Source: an uncultured Erysipelotrichaceae bacterium
GTDB taxonomy: Bacteria > Bacillota_I > Bacilli_A > Erysipelotrichales > Erysipelotrichaceae
Direction of reading: 5' to 3'
Length of the DNA stretch: 17,172 bases
NCBI GenBank assembly: GCA_902803275.1
Contig: CADCPE010000053.1
Coordinates: 1 to 17,172, forward strand
Position 1 is the first letter of the stretch. Each line of letters opens with the position of its first letter. The position numbers were made by a program, and so were the translations under genes. Under the pieces are notes generated by a model. It saw only the letters and a program-made list of their open reading frames with translations. It searched no databases and had not been told where the DNA came from. This document shows, one piece after another, positions 6,406-14,008 of the stretch.

Positions 6406-7637
6406 CAGTTACAGCCCAGTATCTTTATCAGGACCACATTGAGATAAGTGAATCCCTCAAGCGGATAATCCTTCATATCGATGGAATTTGAATGGACCAG
6501 GATGTGTCCGTCAACAATCTTTGAAACGATCATCGTATGGGACAAAGAACCGTTTCCGACGATGATCAGATCACCCGGCTGTGCGTAATACAGGTTCGCA
6601 TTGACATCGCACACAAGGCCATATCCCTCATTATTCAAGGCATAATTATAGAAGTAATCAACGCCTACCCAGGATCTTGTGCGTCCGTATTCTGTCTCTT
6701 CACCGTTTATTTCCGGCTCATAGTCCGGATCTTCAACATAGCACTTCCATTGAAGATCGCCGCTGTAGTCCATCTGCATTCCTCCCGCAAGAAGCGATTG
6801 CGAAGCATAGTTCTGACAGTTTCCGCCTTCATCGGTAAAGTTATACCACTCCCTGTTTCTTGCATGGCAATACTTGTCTGCATAAGCTACAGCTGCTTCA
6901 CGGTCATATGGGATCCTGAAAGTCTTTGCGCTGCTGTAGGGCTTTGAAGCGGCTTTAACTTTGAGCACTTCCTCATTGTAGGCAAACATGTCTTTCAGTT
7001 CGCTGCTATAATAATCATATTTTCTTTCCACATCGGCTATGTTTTCACTTCCTTCATAAAGTGCCAGATAATAACCCTGATATTTCACAAGGTCGTCGAT
7101 CTTGTAGGCACCATCTTTTTCGGCAATCGTGAAATAACTGTCGATATCATAGGCGCTTGATTCTATTCCGTTAAGAAACTTAAAAGTGAAATGATCATCT
7201 TCATATACGGAAACTTTATAGCTGTTGCCCGTATGCTCAAAGCCGAAAACTTTCAGATCATAGCGGGCAGCATTTAATGAAAAATCAAAATCGAACATCT
7301 TTCGATGATCAAGTATCGTCCTGATGGCTTTATCAGAGATATCAGCCATCATCTCATTAGAGAAAAGCGCTGATGTATCCTGAACTTCCAAAGTATAAAG
7401 GCTTTTATAATAGGCATCCATATAATCGATGATGACTTTCATGACAGCTTCTGGAACATTGTAGCTGTCATCAAGTTTTCCCAAAAAGGAATCAGGCATC
7501 ACGTTGACTGCAGGTGTTGGATCTTCTTTGATTTCAGGTCCTTCTTTTCTTCTTTTTACTCCTATCGATCCGATCAGGATGAGAAGAGTCATAGTCGAAA
7601 GAAGTGTAACCATCAGCAAGCGGTTTTTGATCTTCAT
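6405..7637 (-). CDS. membrane-anchored protein with C-terminal amidase domain (Amidase_6-like)
   Basis: A 410-residue protein. Residues 7-26 are a hydrophobic segment after MKIKNR, followed by KRRK. This is an uncleaved signal-anchor or a signal peptide without a clear cleavage site, so the bulk is outside the membrane. A middle region (about 55-235) resembles the stalk/NTF2-like part often found before such domains. The C-terminal 160 residues match the Amidase_6 type papain-like fold: YDREAAVAYADKYC, then GGNCQNYASQ with candidate nucleophile Cys274, and LSHTMIVSK with candidate His367. Members are presumed cell-wall amidases or peptidases; the substrate is not known. No ribosome binding site precedes the ATG, and the -10 box is only 10 bases upstream, so the mRNA is probably leaderless. 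The gene is bounded by terminators on both sides and is monocistronic. Confidence 0.8.
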   Translation of the reverse strand: MKIKNRLLMVTLLSTMTLLILIGSIGVKRRKEGPEIKEDPTPAVNVMPDSFLGKLDDSYNVPEAVMKVIIDYMDAYYKSLYTLEVQDTSALFSNEMMADISDKAIRTILDHRKMFDFDFSLNAARYDLKVFGFEHTGNSYKVSVYEDDHFTFKFLNGIESSAYDIDSYFTIAEKDGAYKIDDLVKYQGYYLALYEGSENIADVERKYDYYSSELKDMFAYNEEVLKVKAASKPYSSAKTFRIPYDREAAVAYADKYCHARNREWYNFTDEGGNCQNYASQSLLAGGMQMDYSGDLQWKCYVEDPDYEPEINGEETEYGRTRSWVGVDYFYNYALNNEGYGLVCDVNANLYYAQPGDLIIVGNGSLSHTMIVSKIVDGHILVHSNSIDMKDYPLEGFTYLNVVLIKILGCN

Positions 7638-7647
7638 GGCAAATATA

Positions 7648-7653
7648 ATTATA
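7648..7653 (-). promoter_or_regulatory. -10 box (TATAAT) of the amidase-domain gene
   Basis: A perfect TATAAT on the minus strand, 10 bases before the ATG at 7637. No good -35 is visible; the upstream 17-18 bases run into the asd terminator U-tract. The predicted start point is about 3-4 bases before the ATG. Confidence 0.6.
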
Positions 7654-7663
7654 ACCCAAGAGT

Positions 7664-7693
7664 AAAAAAATGACTGAGCTGTAAAGCTCAGTC
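7664..7693 (-). terminator. rho-independent terminator of the hom-lysC-asd operon
   Basis: On the minus strand a perfect 9-bp stem, GACTGAGCT/AGCTCAGTC, with a 4-base loop is followed by A and seven T residues (7664-7670). It begins 11 bases after the asd stop codon. Confidence 0.95.
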
Positions 7694-7704
7694 GCCTCTA
7701 GATT

Positions 7705-8688
7705 CTATTTATGTTTCTCAAGATATTCGATTATCTCTACAGCATTGGTGGCTGCACCTTTTCTGATCTGATCGCCGCAGCACCACAGGCTGATGCCGTT
7801 ATCATTGCACAGGTCCTTTCTGAGTCTTCCTACATAGACGATATCTTTGTCTGAGACCTCAGCCTGCGTAGGAATATCATCTTTATACTCGACATTTTCA
7901 GATCCATCTATGGCTTTTCTGACATCTTTCAGATCCAGCTTATCTTCACATACAAGAGAAACGCTGATCGCATGGCTGCGGTATACCGGAACTCTAACGC
8001 AGGTACACGAGACTTTCAGTTCAGGCAGATGCAGAATCTTGCTTCCTTCATTCTGCATCTTCATCTCCTCGCTCGTATAACCGTTGTCCAGATAGGAACC
8101 GATCTCCGGTATGCAGTTGAAAGCGATCTGTTTTCTGAATACCTTCGGTTCGAAACGTTCATTGTTTCTGAGTTTTTCTATCTGCTGCGTCAATTCATCG
8201 AAACCCTTTATTCCGGCACCGGACACTGCCTGATATGTCGAGGCATACATGTATCTGATCCTTGAAAGCCTGTTTATCGGAGCAACGGCCATCATCGTGA
8301 TGATCGTCGAACAGTTGGGATTGGCAATCAGCCCCTTATGTTTCAAGGCATCTTCACCGTTTATCTCCGGGACGATCAGTGGCACATCTTCATCCATCCT
8401 GAAAGCGCTGGAGTTGTCTACGAACACAGCATGAGCTTTCTGCATCAAAGGCCAGTATCGTTTTGAAAGTTCATTTCCGACTGCTCCCAAAACATAATCA
8501 AGCCCTTCAAAACTGTTGTCTTTTACTTCCTGTACAGCGATTTCGCTTTCTTTAAAGGCAATTTTCTTGCCTTTTGATGAGCTGCTCGCAAAAAGTCTCA
8601 GTTCTTCAACATCCATCTTTCTTTCAATAAGACAGTCGATCATCTGTCTGCCTACGGCACCCGTTGCCCCAAGGATTCCTATCTTCAT
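7705..8688 (-). CDS. asd: aspartate-semialdehyde dehydrogenase
   Basis: A 327-residue NADP-dependent enzyme that reduces aspartyl-4-phosphate to L-aspartate 4-semialdehyde, the branch point for threonine, methionine, lysine and cell-wall diaminopimelate or lysine. The N-terminal GATGAVGRQ is the nucleotide-binding loop. The catalytic Cys126 sits in NPNCSTI, and the substrate Arg/His region is VRVPVYRSHAIS with His239. The length is typical for the Gram-positive form. The start has GGAGG 7 bases upstream and overlaps the aspartokinase stop by 4 bases (ATGA). It is the last gene of the hom-lysC-asd operon. Confidence 0.96.
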   Translation of the reverse strand: MKIGILGATGAVGRQMIDCLIERKMDVEELRLFASSSSKGKKIAFKESEIAVQEVKDNSFEGLDYVLGAVGNELSKRYWPLMQKAHAVFVDNSSAFRMDEDVPLIVPEINGEDALKHKGLIANPNCSTIITMMAVAPINRLSRIRYMYASTYQAVSGAGIKGFDELTQQIEKLRNNERFEPKVFRKQIAFNCIPEIGSYLDNGYTSEEMKMQNEGSKILHLPELKVSCTCVRVPVYRSHAISVSLVCEDKLDLKDVRKAIDGSENVEYKDDIPTQAEVSDKDIVYVGRLRKDLCNDNGISLWCCGDQIRKGAATNAVEIIEYLEKHK

Positions 8689-10019
8689 TGTCTTTCCTCC
8701 AGTACAAATCTGTCATAGATGCATTCTATGGCTTTTCTGAAATCATCATTTGCCACACCGACAACGATCGAGAGCTCATCGGCGCTCTGATTGATGATCT
8801 TGATGTTTATTTTGTTGCGGCCAAACTCTGAAAGCAGGCTTCCGGAAATGCCCGGTTTTGCTTTCATGCCGCGGCCGACGATGGCGATAAGCGCAAGGTC
8901 CTCATCAACTTCGATGACATCGGGATTGACTTCTTTCCTGATCCTGGCAATTATCTCAAAAAGCGTATTGCCTACAGCTTCTTTCGCTACAATAAACGAA
9001 AATGTATCAACGGTTATCGGTACTGATTCGATCGATACCTGGTATTCTTCAAAAATACCTAAAAGTCTGCTGAGAAAGCCGATCTTCGTGGAAGAACGGC
9101 TCTTGACGATCGTCAGAGCGATATAGCCTTCCTTGCCGGCGATACCGGTTATCAGTCCCGGAGGATCTTTCTTGTCAAACTCACTGCAATCGTCAAGGAT
9201 CAGTGTTCCTGCATTCTCTGGATCATTGGTGTTGCGGATATTTATCGGGATATTCTTCTCCTTGACCGGAAAGATCGCGTCATCATGCAGAACATTGGCG
9301 CCCATATATGAGATGCCTCTCAATTCCCGATATGTGACTCTTGCGCATTTCAGGGGATCCTTGATGATCCTTGGATCGGCGACATAGACACCGGATACAT
9401 CGGTCCAGTTTTCATAGATGTCGGCATCGATTATATTGGCGATGATCGAACCGGAAATGTCCGAACCGCCTCTGCTCATAACCCTGATCGAACCGTTGCT
9501 CATGACTCCGTAGAAGCCCGGGATCACGGCTTTCCTGTCTTCATTTATCCTGGCCATCAGCTTTTCTTTGCTCAGGGCAAGATCAACATTGCCATGATAG
9601 TCAAAGAACAGGAAATCAGCAGCATCGATGAAATCCGCATCAATATATTCAGCCAGACATTTGGCTGTCAGATATTCACCTCTGCTGACCAGATAATCGG
9701 TGTTGATATGCTTGCTGAAACTGCTTCTTATCTCTTTGAATTCAGTTTCCAGATCGATCTTTATGTCCAGGTCTTTCCTGATGCTGTAGAACTTGTCTTC
9801 GATCTTGGAAAAGATGCTTTCAGGATCGACTCCGTATTTCAAATGGGCATCGCACAGATAGAGCAGATCAGTCAGCTTATGTTCCGAATCATCCTTCTTG
9901 CCGCACGCAGAAACAACGATAAACTTTCGGCTTTTATCGCTGTCGATTATATCCTTGACTTTTCTGAATTGTATTCCATCGGCCAGACTTGATCCGCCGA
10001 ATTTTGCGACCTTAATCAT
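8685..10019 (-). CDS. lysC: aspartate kinase (aspartokinase)
   Basis: A 444-residue monofunctional aspartokinase that makes aspartyl-4-phosphate, the first committed step of the aspartate family. Kinase motifs are KFGGSS at residues 6-11, SRGEYL at 112-117 (substrate-binding Glu115) and SRGGSDISGS at 182-191. Residues from about 297 to the end form paired ACT domains (IALTIVKSR... and ALIAIVGRGMKAKPGISG), the site of lysine and/or threonine feedback inhibition in relatives such as clostridial aspartokinase. It overlaps the end of hom by 8 bases and is itself followed by asd with an ATGA overlap, so the three are translationally coupled. GAGGTG lies 4 bases before the ATG. Which amino acid inhibits it cannot be read from sequence; the operon points to threonine synthesis. 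Confidence 0.95.
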   Translation of the reverse strand: MIKVAKFGGSSLADGIQFRKVKDIIDSDKSRKFIVVSACGKKDDSEHKLTDLLYLCDAHLKYGVDPESIFSKIEDKFYSIRKDLDIKIDLETEFKEIRSSFSKHINTDYLVSRGEYLTAKCLAEYIDADFIDAADFLFFDYHGNVDLALSKEKLMARINEDRKAVIPGFYGVMSNGSIRVMSRGGSDISGSIIANIIDADIYENWTDVSGVYVADPRIIKDPLKCARVTYRELRGISYMGANVLHDDAIFPVKEKNIPINIRNTNDPENAGTLILDDCSEFDKKDPPGLITGIAGKEGYIALTIVKSRSSTKIGFLSRLLGIFEEYQVSIESVPITVDTFSFIVAKEAVGNTLFEIIARIRKEVNPDVIEVDEDLALIAIVGRGMKAKPGISGSLLSEFGRNKINIKIINQSADELSIVVGVANDDFRKAIECIYDRFVLEERQ

Positions 10020-11124
10020 TCAACACCTCGCCTATAAACATTTCGTCCTTGATTCTTTCATGTATCTTCAAAATATCATCTAATGAACAGTCCCTGCTGA
10101 TAAAAATGTTATCACTCAATCTTTTTTCAAATAGACAATCATACTCATCGATCCTGTCTGTTCTGATGTAATACCTGGCTTTGCCATCATTTGTGACTTT
10201 TATTTCCTTTGTCTTCTGCAGCGTTTCTTTTTCCTTCAAAGCACAAAGATCCTGCACTAGTGAAAATCCGGTCGGAAGGCTTCCGGCACCCTGCCCGATC
10301 AGATCGAGTCTTCCCAGATTGTCACTTACAAGTTCAAGCAGATTGAAGTTGGCATCCACACTTCCTGAAACGCTCTCCCTTTTTACAAATGCCGGCATAA
10401 TGAATGCTTCAAGCTTGTCTTTATACGAAGCCTTGCCAATAAGCTTTATCACAAGATCGTTTTCTTTGGCATAAGCGATATCTTCCTTCTTAAGATCATC
10501 GATGCCGAAACACGGGATATCATCGACATGGCATTTCAGATCAAAAGCCTTGAGAATACTGATGCACAGTTTATATCTTGTATCATAGCCTTTAATATCA
10601 TCGCTGGGATCGGCTTCGGCGTAGCCGAGTTCCTGAGCTTTTTCTAATGCATTTGGAAAATCCATTCCCTTATTGAAAATGGAAGAAAGGATATAGTTTG
10701 CTGTTCCGTTCATGATGCCACTGATTTTTCGGATGTTGTCAGAAAGCCTTATCCTTCTTAGATTTGAGAACCATGGTATGCCTCCGCCGCAGCTTGCCTC
10801 AACAAGCAGTCTGGTCCTGTTTTCTTCTGCAAGCTCAAACAGTTCCAGATGTCTTGCGATCATCTTCTTGTTGGCACTGATATAAGGGATCGATCTTGCA
10901 AGACTTTTCCTGCAGTAATCAAAAGCCGGAACTTCTCCACTCAAAGCTTCAACTATAACATCGGGATCTGCTTCAAAGACCTTTTCAATGTCATAGACAA
11001 AAAGATCGTCATTTCTTTTATTTCTGACCAGTATGCATACGATCTCATGCTGAGGAAAACTCTTCCTGATTATTTCATGGAATCCTTTTCCGACTGTTCC
11101 ATATCCCAGTAAAGCTATTCTCAT
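10012..11124 (-). CDS. hom: homoserine dehydrogenase, lacking a normal C-terminal ACT domain
   Basis: A 370-residue enzyme reducing aspartate semialdehyde to homoserine. The Rossmann loop is GYGTVGKG at residues 7-14, followed by PYISANKKMIA, GIMNGTANYILS and the catalytic-domain block ELGYAEADPSDDIKGYD. The start at 11124 is supported by AAGGTGG four bases upstream and by alignment of the Rossmann loop to the N-terminus; an upstream ATG (11154) is unlikely. Many bacterial homoserine dehydrogenases are about 430 residues with a C-terminal ACT domain that binds threonine. Here only about 55 residues follow the catalytic core (from KARYYIRTDR), too short for a full ACT domain. It is first in hom-lysC-asd and divergent from thrC-thrB. 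Confidence 0.93.
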   Translation of the reverse strand: MRIALLGYGTVGKGFHEIIRKSFPQHEIVCILVRNKRNDDLFVYDIEKVFEADPDVIVEALSGEVPAFDYCRKSLARSIPYISANKKMIARHLELFELAEENRTRLLVEASCGGGIPWFSNLRRIRLSDNIRKISGIMNGTANYILSSIFNKGMDFPNALEKAQELGYAEADPSDDIKGYDTRYKLCISILKAFDLKCHVDDIPCFGIDDLKKEDIAYAKENDLVIKLIGKASYKDKLEAFIMPAFVKRESVSGSVDANFNLLELVSDNLGRLDLIGQGAGSLPTGFSLVQDLCALKEKETLQKTKEIKVTNDGKARYYIRTDRIDEYDCLFEKRLSDNIFISRDCSLDDILKIHERIKDEMFIGEVLND

Positions 11125-11145
11125 AAACCCACCTTGTATCTGTTT

Positions 11146-11163
11146 TGAAAACACTTGTTTTCA
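11146..11163. promoter_or_regulatory. 18-bp palindrome, candidate operator between hom and thrC
   Basis: TGAAAACA, two bases, TGTTTTCA: perfect 8-bp arms. It overlaps the proposed thrC -35 (11155-11160) and lies just downstream of the predicted hom start point, so a bound protein could repress both operons. It is also able to form a hairpin in the hom leader RNA. The regulator is unknown; the ACT/HTH protein encoded at 13548-13982 is a candidate. Confidence 0.6.
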
Positions 11164-11183
11164 GAACACAAACATAGTATCAT
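11155..11183 (+). promoter_or_regulatory. promoter of thrC-thrB-ACT operon
   Basis: TTGTTT (11155-11160), a 17-base spacer and TATCAT (11178-11183, 5/6). The start should fall near 11190, followed by the AAGGGAG ribosome binding site at 11201-11207. Confidence 0.6.
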
Positions 11184-11202
11184 TTTTAAGTAAGCTTGGC
11201 AA
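11174..11202 (-). promoter_or_regulatory. promoter of hom-lysC-asd operon
   Basis: On the minus strand TTGCCA (11197-11202, 5/6), a 17-base spacer and TACTAT (11174-11179) preceded by TGA, an extended -10. Its -10 shares bases with the -10 of the opposing thrC promoter, so the two polymerases cannot bind together. Confidence 0.6.
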
Positions 11203-11217
11203 GGGAGAAAAACCATT

Positions 11218-12693
11218 ATGGAATATGTCAGCAGTATCGATTCAAATAAAAAAGTTGATGCCGCACAGGCGATCATTGACGGACTTAGTCCTGACGGAGG
11301 TCTCTACACTCCGCTTTTTGAACATCGATTCGATCTTGACCAGCTCAAGGATCTCTCTTATCAGGATCTTTCATATGCGATCATCAGGTATTTCTTCGCT
11401 GATCTTGATCTGAATCAGCTAGAAAAAGACATCCGTGATGCATATGATGAAAAGTTTGATGATCCTGATATAGTTCCCCTTGCAAAACTCAACGATTCCT
11501 ATCTGCTGGAACTGTTTCATGGTCCGACTTATGCTTTTAAAGACCTGGCGCTGTCATTGCTGCCCAAGCTTCTGCTCAATGCCTACAGGGTCAAGGACTA
11601 CCATAAAGATATCGCCATCCTTACTGCTACCAGTGGCGATACAGGCAAGGCTGCCTTAGAGAGTTTCAAAGATGTCAAACACACTTCAATAACCGTTTTA
11701 TATCCTGAAGACGGTGTTTCCCCCATTCAGAAAAAACAGATGGCCACCAGCAAAGGAGACAACGTCTACGTACTGGCGATCAAAGGAAACTTTGATGACT
11801 GTCAGAGGCTGGTCAAACAGGCTTATGTGTCTGATCGCATTAAAAGTGAATGTGCCGATCTGATCCTTTCAAGTGCCAATTCCATCAACATCGGCAGGCT
11901 CATTCCGCAGATCGTCTACTACTACAAGGCTTATTTCGATCTTGTCCGCAACAAGACGATCAGACTCCATGATAAGGTAAATTTTGTCGTTCCGACAGGC
12001 AATTTCGGCGATATCCTTGCCGGATATCTGGCAAAGAAAAGCGGCTTGCCTGTGAACAGACTGATCTGTGCTTCCAACACCAACAATGTACTGACGGATT
12101 TTATCAATACCGGCATCTATGATGCAAACAGAGATTTCTATACGACGATCTCTCCATCCATGGACATCCTTGTTTCCAGCAATCTGGAAAGACTTCTGTA
12201 TCTTCTTTGCGAAGACTCCGGCTATGTTAAGCAGCTGATGGATGAACTGAAAAAGAATAAAAGATATGAGGTTGATGAAAATCTGTTCAAAATGATCAGG
12301 GAAAACTTCGATGCATATTATGCCGATGAAGAACAATGCCTTGGAACGATCAAAGAAACATTTGAAAAAGACGGGATCATGATCGATCCGCATACTTCTG
12401 TGGCTCTTAACGCCTACAGGCAGTATAAAGCTTATACAGATGATGAAACTATATCGGTCGTGCTTTCCACGGCTTCACCATTCAAGTTTGGCAAGGATGT
12501 TCTCAAAGCGTTTGGAATCAACGAACAGGATCCAATGATGGCCATGAAGATCCTTTCTGAAATGTGCCATAAAGACATTCCGCACAATCTGGCAGTTCTC
12601 GATGAAATGGAAGTGCGTTTCAAAGAAAGCGTTGAAATCGATGAGGGCATGAACATGATCATCGAACATCTTAAGGAGGTCACAAATGTATAG
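11218..12693 (+). CDS. thrC: threonine synthase
   Basis: A 491-residue PLP enzyme converting O-phosphohomoserine to threonine. The PLP-binding Lys108 is in the motif HGPTYAFKD. The following blocks TSGDTGKAALE, the phosphate-binding region VPTGNFGDILAGY, and SSNLERLLY (near 320) are those of the long (about 490-residue) threonine synthase class. AAGGGAG 10 bases upstream supports the start. It is the first gene of the plus-strand operon, divergent from hom, and overlaps thrB by 8 bases. Confidence 0.96.
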   Translation: MEYVSSIDSNKKVDAAQAIIDGLSPDGGLYTPLFEHRFDLDQLKDLSYQDLSYAIIRYFFADLDLNQLEKDIRDAYDEKFDDPDIVPLAKLNDSYLLELFHGPTYAFKDLALSLLPKLLLNAYRVKDYHKDIAILTATSGDTGKAALESFKDVKHTSITVLYPEDGVSPIQKKQMATSKGDNVYVLAIKGNFDDCQRLVKQAYVSDRIKSECADLILSSANSINIGRLIPQIVYYYKAYFDLVRNKTIRLHDKVNFVVPTGNFGDILAGYLAKKSGLPVNRLICASNTNNVLTDFINTGIYDANRDFYTTISPSMDILVSSNLERLLYLLCEDSGYVKQLMDELKKNKRYEVDENLFKMIRENFDAYYADEEQCLGTIKETFEKDGIMIDPHTSVALNAYRQYKAYTDDETISVVLSTASPFKFGKDVLKAFGINEQDPMMAMKILSEMCHKDIPHNLAVLDEMEVRFKESVEIDEGMNMIIEHLKEVTNV

Positions 12694-13558
12694 GATCAAG
12701 GCACCTGCATCAACTTCCAATCTATCGGCGGGTTTCGATGTCCTGGGTCTTGCTTTGGATATATACAACCGTTTTACGGTTGAACTAAGCGATAAGGATA
12801 TGTTGATCAACGTTGAAGATAGATTCAACAATGAAGACAATCTGTTTCTGAAAGCCTATCATGCAGGGACCAGTCATCTAAGCATCAGTGATCACATCAA
12901 AGCAGTTTTTTCATACGATGTGCCGATCGAAAGAGGTCTTGGTTCTTCTTCAACATTGATCGTCGGCGGGCTTATGGCTGCAAGTGTGCTTCATGAAAAC
13001 AGGCTCAGTAAAGATGAGATCTTCCAGCTGGCATCAAAGATTGAAGGACATCCGGACAACGCCGCTCCTTGCATTTACGGAGGCTTTACTGCCTCAAGCG
13101 TTGCCGATGGTAGGTATTATACGCAGAAGCTGCAGATAGATAAAGACTTTCATTTTACGATCTTCATTCCCGATTTTGCAGTAAGTACAGCCAAAGCCAG
13201 AGAAATCCTTCCTTCACAATATGAAAGAGCCGCGATCGTTCACAATACAGCCAAGGCCATCTATCTGATCGAAGCCTTGCGAAACGGCGATCTCAAGCTG
13301 CTTAAGAAATGCTATGACGAAGATGTCCATGAACCATACCGTCAGAATCTGATCGATGAATTTGCCGTATTGAAGGAACTGTTTGAAAAAGACAGTGACG
13401 GCGTGCTTTTTATCAGCGGATCAGGTTCGACGTGTTTCGGTATTTCCAGAAAATCCGTAAGTAAACAGCTGATCGAAAGGATCAATAAACTTCAACATGA
13501 ATGGCAGATCAAAGAAGTGAATATTGATCATAAAGGAGTTGACGTCGATGAAATCTGA
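12686..13558 (+). CDS. thrB: homoserine kinase (GHMP family)
   Basis: A 290-residue GHMP kinase phosphorylating homoserine to O-phosphohomoserine, the substrate of the neighbouring threonine synthase. It begins APASTSNLSAGFDVLGLALD, the substrate-binding N-terminus. The ATP loop PIERGLGSSST is at residues 80-90, with GHPDNAAPCIYGG following. Near the C-terminus FISGSGSTCFGIS is the third GHMP motif. AAGGAGG (12673-12679) lies 6 bases before the ATG, inside thrC. The gene overlaps the next gene by 11 bases. Confidence 0.96.
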   Translation: MYRIKAPASTSNLSAGFDVLGLALDIYNRFTVELSDKDMLINVEDRFNNEDNLFLKAYHAGTSHLSISDHIKAVFSYDVPIERGLGSSSTLIVGGLMAASVLHENRLSKDEIFQLASKIEGHPDNAAPCIYGGFTASSVADGRYYTQKLQIDKDFHFTIFIPDFAVSTAKAREILPSQYERAAIVHNTAKAIYLIEALRNGDLKLLKKCYDEDVHEPYRQNLIDEFAVLKELFEKDSDGVLFISGSGSTCFGISRKSVSKQLIERINKLQHEWQIKEVNIDHKGVDVDEI

Positions 13559-13982
13559 TTATCTGATCGTTCATAAGGATCTGCTGCCGCCTAATCTTGA
13601 GCAGGTCATGGAAGCAAAGAAGCTGCTGTTGAGCCACGAAGCATCAACGATCTCTGAAGCTGTCAAAAAAGTCGGCATCTCCCGCAATACCTACTACAAA
13701 TACAGAGATTATGTCTACGAAGAAAAAGACAGCAGTATCAGGCATGCGGTCATTTCGATGGTACTGAACGACGAAAAAGGCGCTCTTTCTTCAGTCATCA
13801 ATACCATTTCCAAAAACGAGGCAAACATCCTGACGATATCCCAAGCTGTTCCGATCGGAGGCTATGCCAATGTCCTGATAACGCTTGATATTTCCAATAT
13901 CACTTCCGATATAAAAAAGCTGCTGGAAGAACTGGAACTTCTTCCGGCAACCAAATCGGTATCATTGGATGCGATTGAATAG
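13548..13982 (+). CDS. UPF0735 / PheB-like ACT-domain protein with N-terminal helix-turn-helix-like segment
   Basis: A 144-residue protein. Residues about 18-56 include ISEAVKKVGISRNTYYKYRDYV, which looks like a helix-turn-helix. Residues 66-142 are one ACT domain (AVISMVLNDEKGALSSVINT onward, with GGYANVLITLDIS as a central strand). This is the layout of the UPF0735/PheB family. I chose the ATG at 13548 because AAAGGAG (13532-13538) lies 9 bases upstream; a start at 13524 would precede that site. It overlaps thrB by 11 bases, so it is coupled to threonine synthesis. ACT domains bind amino acids, so it is a plausible threonine-responsive regulator of the two flanking operons. My unverified recollection is that the B. 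subtilis PheB-type protein has been linked to control of threonine genes. Confidence 0.88.
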   Translation: MKSDYLIVHKDLLPPNLEQVMEAKKLLLSHEASTISEAVKKVGISRNTYYKYRDYVYEEKDSSIRHAVISMVLNDEKGALSSVINTISKNEANILTISQAVPIGGYANVLITLDISNITSDIKKLLEELELLPATKSVSLDAIE

Positions 13983-14008
13983 AAAAATCCAACGGAAGTT
14001 GGATTTTC
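13982..14008. terminator. bidirectional terminator between the ACT gene and the ATP-grasp gene
   Basis: A 10-bp stem AAAATCCAAC/GTTGGATTTT (13984-13993 and 13998-14007) with a GGAA loop. Plus-strand transcripts end in TTTT and minus-strand ones in ATTTTT, so it serves both convergent genes. Its right arm includes the last base of the ATP-grasp TGA stop, and it starts right at the end of the ACT gene's TAG. Confidence 0.85.

Noticed and set aside
11125..11217. T-box riboswitch or leader-peptide attenuator upstream of thrC or hom
   Set aside because: The gap is only 93 bases, with no T-box sequence, no Thr-rich short frame and no terminator hairpin.
11869..12393. A 174-codon minus-strand open frame inside thrC
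   Set aside because: It is antisense to a clear, intact threonine synthase and has no recognisable motif or ribosome binding site.
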